From positions 24,242-88,241 of the forward strand of contig NZ_LMQU01000002.1 of the NCBI RefSeq assembly GCF_001425445.1: 64,000 nucleotides of DNA. The letters run 5' to 3'. A program made the translations under genes and the position numbers. The stretch is from Devosia sp. Leaf420 (GTDB taxonomy: Bacteria > Pseudomonadota > Alphaproteobacteria > Rhizobiales > Devosiaceae). This document shows, one piece after another, positions 1 through 8,005 of the stretch (position 1 is the first letter of the stretch; each line of letters starts with the position of its first letter). Under the pieces are notes generated by a model, which saw only the letters and a list, made by a program, of their open reading frames with translations, did not search any database and was not told the DNA's origin.

Positions 1-2
1 CG

Positions 3-776
3 CTGGGCATTGCGGCCGCGGATATCGCGCCGCCGGCTGCTCCACAATCGGCCGACTTGGCGAGCCTGACCGGCAATCCCGATGTGGATGCGACGGCGCT
101 CAGCATCGAGCGAATGATGGGCGAGACACAAATGGCGATGGATGGCATTGCCCAGGTCGCCTCGACCCGCGCAGACGAAATAGCCACCGAGATGCGCCAG
201 CTTGGTATTCCGGTGACGCTGCCCGATGACGAAGCGATGGGTGGTCCTTTGCTGCCAGCGCGCGATGATCTGGCCGGTACGCCGATGCTTGAAGATGCCA
301 ACGAGGTCATGTCGGCCCTGATGCGCTACAAGATGGCGCGGGAAACGCTCGATGATGCGCCGGTACATATGCCGATCAGCGGCACGTTCCGGCAAAGTTC
401 GAACTTCGGCAATCGCCGCGATCCATTCACGGGATCACGGGCGTTTCACTCCGGCATCGACTTCTCCGCGCCGACAGGCACGACTGTGCTGAGCGCTGCG
501 GCCGGAGTGGTCACCTATGTCGGGACGCGATCAGGCTATGGCATGGTTGTCGAGGTGACGCATGCGAATGGGCTGCTCACTCGCTATGCGCATTTGAGCG
601 GTTATTTGTCCCAAGAAGGCCAGAAGGTCGATACCGGGACGCCCATCGCCAAAGTCGGGTCGACGGGACGTTCGACGGGACCACATCTGCATTTTGAGAT
701 CCGCAAGGCGGATGAGGCGATCAATCCCAAGGCGTTTTTGGACGCGGGGAAGCGGTTGGTTGCGGTACTGGGGTGA
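3..776 (+). CDS. M23 family metallopeptidase, 5' end outside window
   Basis: The reading frame is open from base 3 with no start codon that must be used, so this is the 3' part of a gene that begins upstream. The C-terminal half is a LytM/M23 peptidase domain: FHSGIDFSAPTG supplies the first zinc His and Asp, and the closing GPHLHFEIRK supplies the catalytic and zinc His residues. The part before it (to about base 360) is helical and charged, as in periplasmic M23 proteins that carry a coiled coil. Such enzymes cut peptidoglycan cross-links in the periplasm or activate amidases. All active-site motifs are present, so the protein is probably active. It lies tail to tail with prfB across a palindromic repeat. 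A signal peptide or membrane anchor would be outside the window. Confidence 0.9.
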   Translation: MGIAAADIAPPAAPQSADLASLTGNPDVDATALSIERMMGETQMAMDGIAQVASTRADEIATEMRQLGIPVTLPDDEAMGGPLLPARDDLAGTPMLEDANEVMSALMRYKMARETLDDAPVHMPISGTFRQSSNFGNRRDPFTGSRAFHSGIDFSAPTGTTVLSAAAGVVTYVGTRSGYGMVVEVTHANGLLTRYAHLSGYLSQEGQKVDTGTPIAKVGSTGRSTGPHLHFEIRKADEAINPKAFLDAGKRLVAVLG

Positions 777-794
777 TTTCCGGATGGCTCGGTT

Positions 795-910
795 CACCCC
801 CTCCCGGCCTCCCCCATCAAGGGGGAGGTGACGGATCGAGTTTGGTTCACGACCCAGCCCAACGCGCCAGCCCGCACCTCCCCCTTGATGGGGGAGGCTG
901 GGAGGGGGTG
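795..910. repeat. Palindromic intergenic element, copy 1 of 3 (about 116 bp)
   Basis: Two 36-base arms, 795-830 and 875-910, are inverted copies of each other with one mismatch. The 44-base spacer contains an ATCGAG core. Elements of the same size and layout occur at 16343-16458 and 52067-52181. It sits between two converging genes, where a long hairpin could also act as a bidirectional terminator. Confidence 0.85.
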
Positions 911-927
911 TTGCCCCCTCACCAAGT

Positions 928-2050
928 TTATTCGCTGGCCACGTCCGTTGCGACGCCAACGCGCTGGGCAAGTGCCGCTTCCATGAACTGGTCGAGGTCG
1001 CCGTCGAGCACCACTGAAGGCTGGCCGCTTTCGACGCTTGTGCGGAGGTCCTTGACCATCTGATAGGGCTGCAAGACGTAGGATCGGATCTGGTGGCCCC
1101 AGCCGATATCGGTTTTGTTGGCCGCCTGAGCGTTTGCCGCTTCTTCGCGCTTTTGCATTTCCATCTCGTAGAGACGGGATTTCAGCATCGCCATGGCCGT
1201 TGCTCGGTTCTTGTGCTGGCTGCGTTCCTGCTGGCACGCCACGATGATGCCCGAGGGCACGTGGGTGATGCGGATGGCGGAGTCGGTCGTGTTGACGTGC
1301 TGACCACCGGCGCCGGAAGCGCGATAGGTGTCGACCTTGAGGTCGGCTTCGCGGATCTCAATATCGATGGAATCATCGATCACGGGATAGACCCAGCAGC
1401 TCGAAAAGCTGGTGTGTCGACGCGCCGCCGAATCGTAGGGACTGATGCGGACGAGGCGATGCACGCCGCTCTCGGTCTTGAGCCAACCATAGGCATTGTG
1501 GCCCTTGATCTGGATGGTCGCGGACTTGATGCCGGCTTCTTCGCCGTCGTGCATTTCCAGCACTTCGACTTTCATTTTCCGGCGTTCGGCCCAGCGGGTA
1601 TACATCCGGAGGAGCATGTTGGCCCAATCCTGACTCTCGGTGCCACCGGCGCCGGAGTGGATTTCGACATAGCAGTCATTGGCATCGACTTCGCCCGAAA
1701 GCAGCGTTTCAATCTGCCGGCGGCGGGCCGATTGCTTGAGTTCGATCAGCGCCTGTTCGGCATCGCGCACGATATCGGCGTCGCCCTCGGCATCGCCGAG
1801 TTCGATCAATTCGACATTGTCACGAATGCCGGATTCGAGCTCGCGCACGGTCTTGACCGCAACATCGAGTTCGTCACGCTCGCGCATGGTGACGCGCGCT
1901 TTTTCCGGATCGTTCCAGAAGTCGGGGGATTCAGTTTGCGCTGTCAGCGCGTCGAGACGGAGTTGTGCAGTATCCCAGTCAAAGATGCCTCCTCAGCAGG
2001 GTCAAAACCTGCTCGATTTCGGCGACGGTCTTTTCGATTTCCGCGCGCAT
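928..2050 (-). CDS. prfB: Peptide chain release factor 2, expressed by programmed +1 frameshift
   Basis: RF2 recognises UGA and UAA in the ribosomal A site and triggers peptide release. The main frame (from 1980 to 928) has the catalytic GGQ loop (GAGGQHVN) and a recognition loop reading SPYDS where E. coli has SPF. The frame has no good start of its own. An ATG at 2050 opens a 23-codon leader that ends in CTT TGA C (TGA at 1981-1979). AGGAGG lies just before CAT CTT TGA, matching the classic RF2 autoregulatory site: an internal Shine-Dalgarno, a slippery CUU and an in-frame UGA. A +1 shift joins the leader to [12 protein letters not shown] and gives about 373 residues, the usual RF2 length. 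Low RF2 would favour the shift, which is the known feedback control. An automated call starting at the ATG at 1887 would lose about 54 residues. Confidence 0.96.
1976..1992 (-). promoter_or_regulatory. prfB: prfB programmed frameshift site
   Basis: Read on the minus strand the site is AGGAGG CAT CTT TGA C. The Shine-Dalgarno-like hexamer is three bases upstream of the CTT slippery codon, and the UGA is followed by C, the weakest termination context. This is the same arrangement as the E. coli prfB frameshift signal. Confidence 0.93.
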
Positions 2051-2102
2051 TGAAAATTCCTTGTGTTCAGTGCGTCCCGTTTAAAGGAGCCGTGCCGGGG
2101 GA

Positions 2103-2603
2103 TCAACCCGCCCGGCGCCCGAGCTTGGCAAAACGCTTGAGCGCCGCATCGCGCTTGAGACGGGACACCCGGCTGAGAAAAAAGATGCCATTGACCTGAT
2201 CGATTTCGTGCTGGGCGACGCGGGCGGCAAAGCCTGAGAGCGAGAGGGTATGGCGAATGCCATTTTCGTCGTCGAAGGTGATTTCGACGGCGCGCGCCCG
2301 GAGCACGTCAACCTCGATGCCGGGGAGTGAGACCGAGCCCTCGGTGCCGATTTCCTGTTCTTGGGCGGATGAGACGACCGTCGGATTATAGAGGAGACGA
2401 TAGTCCCGTTCGTCGGGTTCGCTGATGCTCACCAGTGCGATCGGGGCTACTTCGCCGATGTGGGCTGCGGCGAGGCCATAGGCCTTGGCCTCAGTTCCAG
2501 CAGCAAGCAGCCGCTGGCCGATGGCACGGAGGGCGGCGTCGACGGGCTGGGCCGTCGCAGCCTCGCTAAGGCGCGGATCTGGATAGGTGATGAACGTGCT
2601 CAT
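2103..2603 (-). CDS. Peptide deformylase homologue with degenerate active site
   Basis: The fold-level features of a deformylase are clear (YPDPRL N-terminus, GLAAAHIG, EGSVSLPG, QHEIDQVNG; 166 residues), but each catalytic motif is altered. Motif I has His48 where the family has Gln. Motif II has Ser90 in place of the metal-binding Cys of EGCLS. Motif III keeps His132 and Glu133 but has Gln136 instead of the second His of HExDH. Two of three metal ligands are therefore missing, so removal of the formyl group by the usual mechanism is unlikely; a binding or regulatory role is possible. I chose the ATG at 2603; another in-frame ATG is at 2612. It lies upstream of prfB on the same strand. A canonical def gene should exist elsewhere in the genome. 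Confidence 0.85.
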   Translation of the reverse strand: MSTFITYPDPRLSEAATAQPVDAALRAIGQRLLAAGTEAKAYGLAAAHIGEVAPIALVSISEPDERDYRLLYNPTVVSSAQEQEIGTEGSVSLPGIEVDVLRARAVEITFDDENGIRHTLSLSGFAARVAQHEIDQVNGIFFLSRVSRLKRDAALKRFAKLGRRAG

Positions 2604-2652
2604 GGCTGCCATCTTGCATGTTGGCGGCCCGGCTGGTAGGTCGAAATCGGCT

Positions 2653-2729
2653 GGTCTCGTAGCTCAGCAGGATAGAGCACCGGATTCCTAATCCGGGGGT
2701 CATGGGTTCGAATCCCGTCGAGATCACCA
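2653..2729 (+). tRNA. tRNA-Arg (anticodon CCT)
   Basis: The acceptor stem GGTCTCG pairs with CGAGATC (one G-U pair). The D arm contains AGCTCAGCAGGATAGAGC, the anticodon stem-loop has loop TTCCTAA, and the T arm contains GGTTCGAATCC. The CCA end is encoded. The anticodon CCT reads AGG. Confidence 0.96.
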
Positions 2730-2884
2730 GCCTGATCCCTATAATCTTTGTTTGTCAGAAGTGCTTTGAGCGGCTCCATGCGTCTTGCGCAGGGCCCCAA
2801 TACTGCTCGCAAGCCGAAGAATTAGCCTGACCTTAACCTTGCGGGCTCACGCTACCGATCAGTTACATTTCACCGGAGCTGAGA

Positions 2885-3055
2885 ATGCACGAACAGATCG
2901 AGCGCAAGGCCTATGACCTTTGGAACGCGGATGGCCGCCCCGAGGGGCAGGATCAGGCCTATTGGTTCAAGGCTGTCGCCGCACTGGCTTCCGAAGCCGC
3001 CGCCACGATCAAGCCGCCCCGCAAGCGCGCGCCGCGGGTCAAGAAGGCCGCCTGA
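2885..3055 (+). CDS. DUF2934 family small protein
   Basis: A 56-residue protein starting MHEQIERKAYDLWNADG and continuing RPEGQDQAYWF. The pattern of an aromatic-rich helix followed by a Gly-Arg-Pro-Glu-Gly turn and a second helix ending in Trp is typical of the DUF2934 family, which is common in rhizobia and has no known function. The C-terminus is rich in Lys and Arg (KPPRKRAPRVKKAA), which would suit nucleic-acid binding, though that is only inference. The start is preceded by CCGGAG-like sequence. It lies alone between tRNA-Arg and a minus-strand unknown gene. Confidence 0.8.
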   Translation: MHEQIERKAYDLWNADGRPEGQDQAYWFKAVAALASEAAATIKPPRKRAPRVKKAA

Positions 3056-3114
3056 TTCTTCAGGTGTTTTGGAATTTTAGTAGGCGCTACGGATCTCGCG
3101 GCGCCTGTTCTATT

Positions 3115-3411
3115 TTACCAGATGCGGGGCCAATAGACGTCGTCGGCATAGTCCGACGGGATTGGCGAGAGACGGCCGATGGCCTGGGCGGCGAATTCGA
3201 TCTGCAAAGCCAGGTGGCTGACATGGTCGGGCACGGGCGTGCCGGTGACGAATTCGCGCAGCCGCCACTCTTCGATCTTGAGGCATCGGAGGCGACGGCG
3301 CGCTTCGGCCTGAACATCTTCCACCACAAGGCCCTGGGGAGCAGCAGCGCGCTCCGGCATTGCCTCGGTCCATTCTCTTGAGCCCTGGATGACTGCGAAC
3401 CGCACTTTCAA
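3115..3411 (-). CDS. Hypothetical protein
   Basis: A 98-residue frame with a TTG start at 3411 preceded by a GAGGCAG ribosome-binding-like sequence. It opens MKVRFAVIQGSREW and contains a charged helical middle (LRCLKIEEWRLREFV) and a Pro/Trp-containing end (DDVYWPRIW). No family is recognised. The composition is protein-like rather than the Arg/Ser/Pro-rich pattern of shadow frames, so I favour a real gene. An alternative start is the GTG three codons in. Confidence 0.5.
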   Translation of the reverse strand: MKVRFAVIQGSREWTEAMPERAAAPQGLVVEDVQAEARRRLRCLKIEEWRLREFVTGTPVPDHVSHLALQIEFAAQAIGRLSPIPSDYADDVYWPRIW

Positions 3412-3465
3412 TCTGCCTCGTTTGATCGCCTATCGGGCGGCGACCAATTCAATATGTCATCATTC

Positions 3466-3484
3466 CGTTACATAAGCGGTAACG
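3466..3484. promoter_or_regulatory. Small inverted repeat upstream of the nucleosidase gene
   Basis: CGTTAC and GTAACG form 6-base perfect arms around a 7-base spacer, about 40 bases before the nucleosidase start. It could be an operator; no regulator is assigned. Confidence 0.3.
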
Positions 3485-3525
3485 CCTAGAGCTTGAGCGG
3501 CATGGCAGCCATGCTAGAAGGCGGC

Positions 3526-4134
3526 ATGTCCATTCTCTATCTCATGGCCGCCAAGGCCGAATTCGGGCCACATCTGGCCGCACGCATCCAGCCGGAAATG
3601 ATCGGGATCGGCCCTATCGAAGCGGCGGTGGCGACGACCAGCGCCCTGGCGCTACGGGCCGGGAACGTGCCCAAACTCGTCGTCAGTCTGGGCTCGGCGG
3701 GTTCGAACAGGCTTGAGCAATGTGCGGTCTATCAGGCGATTTCTGTGTCCTATCGCGACATGGATGCTTCGGCGCTGGGCTTTGCCAAAGGGATAACGCC
3801 GCTGACAGACCTGCCCGCAACGCTGCCTCTGGTCCCTGCCCTGCCGGGCCTTACAGCAGCGACGCTTTCAACCGGTGGCAATGTGGTTACGGGACCGGCC
3901 TATGAGGCCATTGTCGAGGACATGGTCGATATGGAGACCTTTGCGGTCAAGCGCGCTTGCCAGTCTTTTGGGGTGCCGCTCCTAGCTCTTCGCGGCATTT
4001 CGGACGGGACAGAGACGGTCAGCAAGATCGAGGACTGGACGCAGTATCTCCATATCATCGACGAGAAACTGGCCGAGGCTGTAGATTTGGTCGAGGCCGC
4101 CTATGCCGACGGCCTGATCGATCTCACGCCTTAG
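3526..4134 (+). CDS. 5'-methylthioadenosine/S-adenosylhomocysteine nucleosidase-like protein
   Basis: A 202-residue member of the purine/nucleoside phosphorylase fold. Family landmarks are GIGPIEAAVA near the N-terminus, LVVSLGSAGS, the nucleoside-binding VDMETFAVKRA, and RGISDGTETV with the catalytic Asp position near the end. Such enzymes cleave the glycosidic bond of MTA or SAH, recycling adenine and the thioribose or ribosyl-homocysteine part. The start at 3526 is preferred over the ATG at 3493 because an AGAAGGCGG ribosome-binding sequence lies just before it and the protein then begins at the first beta strand. It overlaps the converging gene by 11 bases at its 3' end. The substrate (MTA, SAH or another nucleoside) cannot be fixed from sequence. 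Confidence 0.82.
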   Translation: MSILYLMAAKAEFGPHLAARIQPEMIGIGPIEAAVATTSALALRAGNVPKLVVSLGSAGSNRLEQCAVYQAISVSYRDMDASALGFAKGITPLTDLPATLPLVPALPGLTAATLSTGGNVVTGPAYEAIVEDMVDMETFAVKRACQSFGVPLLALRGISDGTETVSKIEDWTQYLHIIDEKLAEAVDLVEAAYADGLIDLTP

Positions 4135-4453
4135 GCATGGCCTTCTTGTCGCGGCGCTTGCGGCTCCAATTGGTGTAGTGGCGGCCGCCGCGCAGGATGG
4201 CGTGATTGACCGGGCCTTGCAGGAAGATGAGGTCGATCGCGAGGATCAGGAGGCCGAGCGGCAGCATCCAGATACCAAGCACGGGCAGGAAGCTAAAAAT
4301 GCCGCCGAGGACCAGCAGAATGCCGAGCGGAATGCGGATCAAGCGCGCCTCCGGCCGGCGGATACGCTGTAGCAAACCAGCAGCCTTGGCCGGTATTTTC
4401 CGCTCCAGTCTATCGAACAGTCGGTTGAGACGTCGGGCGCTCTTGGTTTCCAT
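4124..4453 (-). CDS. Small two-helix membrane protein
   Basis: A 109-residue protein starting METKSARRLN. A basic amphipathic N-terminal third is followed by two adjoining hydrophobic stretches (about residues 40-58 and 61-78, including LGIWMLPLGLLILAID) and a very basic tail (WSRKRRDKKAM). Proteins of this shape occur widely in alphaproteobacteria and are sometimes labelled tryptophan-synthase-beta-like without support. The function is unknown; it is probably an inner-membrane hairpin with both ends in the cytoplasm. A longer frame reaches 4537, but the ATG at 4453 gives a normal N-terminus. Confidence 0.65.
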   Translation of the reverse strand: METKSARRLNRLFDRLERKIPAKAAGLLQRIRRPEARLIRIPLGILLVLGGIFSFLPVLGIWMLPLGLLILAIDLIFLQGPVNHAILRGGRHYTNWSRKRRDKKAMPKA

Positions 4454-4620
4454 CAATCTGTCGTTCCGTTCCTGCGCTAGATGACTTGCTTTATGTAGGC
4501 CTCGATCCCGAAACGGGTAGTGCCATTCTCGAAACAAACTCTAGAGATTAATCTTGGTTAAACGGTGGACGGAACTTCCGCGCGGCACGTGGCGTTCCCT
4601 CGCGAAAGATGGAGTAAGCC

Positions 4621-4965
4621 ATGCTTCTTGAAGAACTGTTCCCGTCCCGCCGCCGCCGTCAGGATCCGCTCGATCAGATTGCTGCACAATTGCATGACCT
4701 GCGTCGCCAGACGCGCCATCTCGGCCGTTCGCTGTCCGGCAATGCACGGTCTCTGTCGCATAATGCCAGTGAAGTCGCAGATGATGTCGGTGACGTGGTC
4801 GCCGAATGGGGCCGCGATGCTGCCAAGCAAGGCGCGTGGATTGCCGGTGTTGCAAGCCGCAAGGCCATGGAGAGTGCGAAGGCTGTGCAGCGCGACCCCG
4901 TGCCGGTGATCGCGGTTCTCGGCACCACGCTTTTGCTGACCACCTTGCTCTTCCGTCGGCGCTAA
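4621..4965 (+). CDS. Small protein with C-terminal membrane anchor, YqjD/ElaB-like layout
   Basis: A 114-residue protein: a basic N-terminus (SRRRRQDP), a long amphipathic helical region rich in Ser, Asp and Ala (about residues 30-88), and one C-terminal hydrophobic segment followed by Arg-Arg-Arg at the very end. That layout resembles DUF883/ElaB-YqjD tail-anchored ribosome-associated proteins, but the similarity is in shape and not a firm family match. The start is preceded by GATGGAG. It stands alone between a minus-strand gene and a hydrolase gene. Confidence 0.65.
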   Translation: MLLEELFPSRRRRQDPLDQIAAQLHDLRRQTRHLGRSLSGNARSLSHNASEVADDVGDVVAEWGRDAAKQGAWIAGVASRKAMESAKAVQRDPVPVIAVLGTTLLLTTLLFRRR

Positions 4966-5057
4966 GAGTTTCTTTACCAAACCGGTCAAACCTTCCTTAG
5001 GGCTGTCGGAGCATTTTCGGGGAAAGCCGCAACTCGGCAACACTCCGGAGATGCACC

Positions 5058-5528
5058 GTGGCCCTTTTTGCTCGCCTCGCCATCAAATTGTCAGCCGTCG
5101 CGATTGTCGCCACCAGTCTCGGGGGCTGCAGCTTTCTCGGCATCAATTTCGGCATGGCGCAGATGAGCGAGAAGGAATGCATGATGCGCGCCATGTATTT
5201 CGAATCCAATCGCTCCAGCTCCGAAGGCATGCTTGCGGTGGGAACGGTGGTGATGAACCGGCTGAACGACCCGCGCTATCCTAAAAATGTCTGCGGCGTT
5301 GTCGGGCAAAAGAACCAGTTTGCGCAGGGTGTGCTAACCAAGCCCATGACCGATAGCGGCGCTGTGCTCGCGGCGCAGGTCGCCGATCAGGTGCTGCATG
5401 GGGCGCGGCATCCCGGCGTGCAGAATGCGCAGCATTTCCACACGGCGGGCCTCCGTTTCCCATACAACAATATGTTTTACGTGCTCGAAGCGGGCGGCAA
5501 CGAGTTCTACGAGAAGCGGACGAACTAG
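5058..5528 (+). CDS. SleB-like cell wall hydrolase, probable lipoprotein
   Basis: A 156-residue protein with a GTG start and CCGGAGAT before it. The N-terminus has a hydrophobic signal ending in a lipobox-like LGGC. The mature part is a hydrolase_2 (SleB/CwlJ) domain: CMMRAMYFESNRSS carries the family's catalytic Glu, then GTVVMNRLNDPRYPKNVCGV and QFAQG. SleB-type enzymes are lytic transglycosylases of peptidoglycan; in Gram-negative bacteria without spores they probably act in envelope remodelling. The next gene converges, its stop only 3 bases away. The signal and lipobox point to the periplasmic face of a membrane. Confidence 0.85.
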   Translation: MALFARLAIKLSAVAIVATSLGGCSFLGINFGMAQMSEKECMMRAMYFESNRSSSEGMLAVGTVVMNRLNDPRYPKNVCGVVGQKNQFAQGVLTKPMTDSGAVLAAQVADQVLHGARHPGVQNAQHFHTAGLRFPYNNMFYVLEAGGNEFYEKRTN

Positions 5529-5531
5529 CCT

Positions 5532-6077
5532 CTAGAAGTCACCACCGACGTCGAAATCGTCGCCCATGTCACCGCCATCGTCATAGCCTTGGTCTTCAGG
5601 CGCATCCTCCGGTGGCGGTGCCTCCCCGGCCTGCGCATCGCCGGTGAAGAGACCGGTCAGCATGCTGCCAAGCAGCAGGCCACCCGTGACCCCGAGCGCG
5701 GTCTGGGCAGCGCCAGCCAAAAAGCCGCCATTGCCGCGGGAGCGGCGGAGATCATCGCGGGGATCATCCGAGCGCCCCCAGGGTCCGCCTTGCGAGGTCT
5801 GCGCCTGCGCGGGGCGATCGCCACCAAAGATTCCGCCAAGAAAGCCACCCTGGCTTTGCTTTGATTCGAGCTGTTCGATCTTCTGCTGGGCTTCGCGCAG
5901 GGCTGCTTCCTGCACGATGATCGTCTGGGCCATGAAATAGGCAGCGGTCGGATTTTCCGCGAGCCGCTGGCGGATCAGCTGCTCGGCATCGGCGTCGCGC
6001 GCAGCGCTATTACGCTCCACATTACGCAGGCGTTCGAAGAGGTCTTCGATGGCGCGTTCGTCTTCCTGTCTCAGCAT
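5532..6077 (-). CDS. DUF2076 family protein
   Basis: A 181-residue protein beginning MLRQEDERAIEDLFERLRNV, the typical DUF2076 opening, with an SD GGGAG upstream. A helical domain (to about residue 75, with AYFMAQTIIVQEAALREAQ) is followed by a Gly-rich linker containing GGFLGGIFGG, a predicted hydrophobic glycine-rich stretch (GVTGGLLLGSMLTGLF) and an acidic tail ending in repeated Asp-Gly-Gly. DUF2076 proteins are periplasmic or membrane-associated proteins of unknown role. The longer frame to 6284 reads through non-coding-like sequence and is not used. Confidence 0.82.
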   Translation of the reverse strand: MLRQEDERAIEDLFERLRNVERNSAARDADAEQLIRQRLAENPTAAYFMAQTIIVQEAALREAQQKIEQLESKQSQGGFLGGIFGGDRPAQAQTSQGGPWGRSDDPRDDLRRSRGNGGFLAGAAQTALGVTGGLLLGSMLTGLFTGDAQAGEAPPPEDAPEDQGYDDGGDMGDDFDVGGDF

Positions 6078-6153
6078 GATCAACTCCCTTTCAAAATTGA
6101 CATGGGAAGCCGCACGATGAGGCGCAATGGCGCAGAGCGCGATCACGCCGAAT

Positions 6154-6447
6154 TCAGGACGTCTTAGCAGGGGCCGGAGCCTTGGCATTTTGCTTGAGGA
6201 CAAAGCCGATGACGGCGGCAACGGTCTCGTAGAGTTCGATGGGGATGCTGTCGTCGACCTCGACATGGCTGAGGGCTTCGGCAAGGAGCGGATTGGATTC
6301 GATGACGATGTCGTTTTCTTCCGCGAGTGCGACGATCTGCTCCGCGATCAGCCCTCTTCCCTTGGCGACGACGCGGGGCGCGTGGTCCGTGCCTTTTTCA
6401 TATTGGAGGGCGACGGCGAGTTGGCGGGTTTTGGGGTCTTCGCTCAT
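6154..6447 (-). CDS. FlhB C-terminal-domain-like protein (type III export switch homologue)
   Basis: A 97-residue protein that matches only the cytoplasmic C-terminal domain of FlhB/YscU: VALQYEKGTDHAPRVVAKG, then AEENDIVIESNPLLAEAL and SIPIELYETVAAVIGFVLK. The four membrane helices and the autocleavage NPTH motif of full FlhB are absent. Stand-alone versions are known and are thought to substitute for the FlhB C-terminal fragment or to modulate substrate switching. Its ATG overlaps the stop of the upstream FliK-like gene by four bases, so the two are probably translationally coupled. This pairing makes physical interaction of the products likely. Confidence 0.88.
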   Translation of the reverse strand: MSEDPKTRQLAVALQYEKGTDHAPRVVAKGRGLIAEQIVALAEENDIVIESNPLLAEALSHVEVDDSIPIELYETVAAVIGFVLKQNAKAPAPAKTS

Positions 6448-7916
6448 CCTCGTGCATCCACTGAATGGCCGACACGGGGATCGGTGGGCTCTTCCGCGGG
6501 CGCACCGCTGCGCACGACGAGCGCCCCGGGGTACAGACCCGCCGCTTCGAGCGTTGTGCGCAATTCCTCGATGGTCTCGGAAAAGATCTTGGCAGTTTCG
6601 CGGTTTTCGGCCCACAGCAGGATGCCGGTCGTTTGACCACGCAGGGAAATTTGCGCGCCAACCTCGCCTAGCGCAGGCAGGTTGATCGCGAACTGCACCT
6701 GCCAGCCGCGATCTTCGCTGCGCGTGTCGCTGCCGCTGCCTTCGTGGTGGATCTGAAGCTGCAAAACGGCCTGTTGCTGGCCGACCAGCACGGGCAAATC
6801 GAGGCTCCATTGCGTATCGCCGGCTTTCTGGCCGTCCGGCAGGGAAGCATGCTGATGCAGCCGGACCCGAGCCAAAGCGCCTTCGGTGCGCTCGAGTAGA
6901 AGTTTGCCCAGCGCTTCGCCATCATCGGGAAGCTCATCGGGCGAAGCCTCGGGGAGACGCGCGCGGGGCAAGACGTGCTTGAGGGGCGGCGGAATCTGTG
7001 TTGCCGGCGCGATCGGAGCCTGATTGCCGAGCCACTGCCCAAGCCCCTGACGCATGGCCATGAGGCTCGATTTCGTATCGGTCGCGGCCGCCCCCGGCGC
7101 GCCCTGACCCATTTGCGCCTCCTGGAAAATGCCGGAATTGCGGATTGCGGCCTTGAGGGTGGCGCCATCGAGCTTGCCGGCACTGTCCAATTGATTGCCG
7201 AGGATTTGCCGCGCAGCTTTCAGCACCGGCTCGGGCAAGGCGGTTTTGCCGGCGACCGCGACCAAAAGACTGGTGACCGCGCCGATGCTGCCCTGGACCG
7301 GGAGCGATTGCTGAACCATCTGCGCGAGAAGAGATGCCTGCCGGCCAGGCTGGGCAGCAGGCGTCGCCGTCTGTTGGGCCCCGCTCATCTGCGGCATGCC
7401 ATAAGGCGCGCCGCCCAGCCGCTGCTGAATGCCTGGTGCAATCGGCTGCGTGGCCATTGGCGAGCCGATGGCGGGTTGGGCCGCTGGCAGCGGAGCAGCG
7501 GGCGCGGGCTGGGCAGTGATCGGCGCGGCAATGACAGGCGACGAGCTGCCGCTCGGCGTCAGGCTTGGCGGGCTATAGGTGATCGGGCCCTGAACGACTG
7601 GGCGCTGGGCGATTTCGACGCTGGTTGCGGGAGCTTGGGGCGCGGGTGCCGTGGGCGGCGGACGGCTCGACACCAGCGCGAGACGCATCTGGCCTTCGGT
7701 CTGCTGGACGCTGAGCGTGAGGATGCTGCCGGGCGTCGCGCCCCCGGGCAGTGACAGGGCCATGGGCTGGCGGCCAATCTGGACGAGCGTTGCGCCGCCC
7801 TGCCCGGCACCAAGCACGCGCCCCTCGATCACCTGCCCCGGTGCCAGCGCGAGCGCGCGCAGGGCCGAGCCGGATTGGGCCGGTGATACGACGGGGAACT
7901 GCGAGGCAATCGACAT
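6444..7916 (-). CDS. FliK-like flagellar hook-length control family protein
   Basis: About 490 residues. The N-terminal region (residues 15-85) is a small beta-rich domain (APGQVIEGRVLGAGQGG). Residues 90-180 form a long low-complexity Pro/Ala/Gln linker, as in molecular-ruler proteins. A conserved helical block follows, then a C-terminal FliK-type domain (about residues 360-470, with WSLDLPVLV, WQVQFAINLPALGEVGAQISL and TIEELRTTLEAAGL). FliK measures hook length and makes FlhB switch export specificity. No other flagellar genes are in the window, so this is an orphan locus or a paralogue of the main fliK. I start at the ATG at 7916; a TTG at 7949 is also possible. Confidence 0.82.
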   Translation of the reverse strand: MSIASQFPVVSPAQSGSALRALALAPGQVIEGRVLGAGQGGATLVQIGRQPMALSLPGGATPGSILTLSVQQTEGQMRLALVSSRPPPTAPAPQAPATSVEIAQRPVVQGPITYSPPSLTPSGSSSPVIAAPITAQPAPAAPLPAAQPAIGSPMATQPIAPGIQQRLGGAPYGMPQMSGAQQTATPAAQPGRQASLLAQMVQQSLPVQGSIGAVTSLLVAVAGKTALPEPVLKAARQILGNQLDSAGKLDGATLKAAIRNSGIFQEAQMGQGAPGAAATDTKSSLMAMRQGLGQWLGNQAPIAPATQIPPPLKHVLPRARLPEASPDELPDDGEALGKLLLERTEGALARVRLHQHASLPDGQKAGDTQWSLDLPVLVGQQQAVLQLQIHHEGSGSDTRSEDRGWQVQFAINLPALGEVGAQISLRGQTTGILLWAENRETAKIFSETIEELRTTLEAAGLYPGALVVRSGAPAEEPTDPRVGHSVDARG

Positions 7917-8005
7917 CCGTAGCGCATCCTGGCCGCCAAATGCGGCCAAGATCGATCCTATGGATGATTCTCTAAAATGTGGAAGACCGAGGTTTCCTCA
8001 GAGGG

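Noticed and set aside
799..910. CRISPR repeats
   Set aside because: The repeated units are inverted arms, not direct repeats with spacers; no cas genes are in the window.
1093..2199. 368-residue open frame antisense to prfB
   Set aside because: Same GC-driven shadow effect; no family features.
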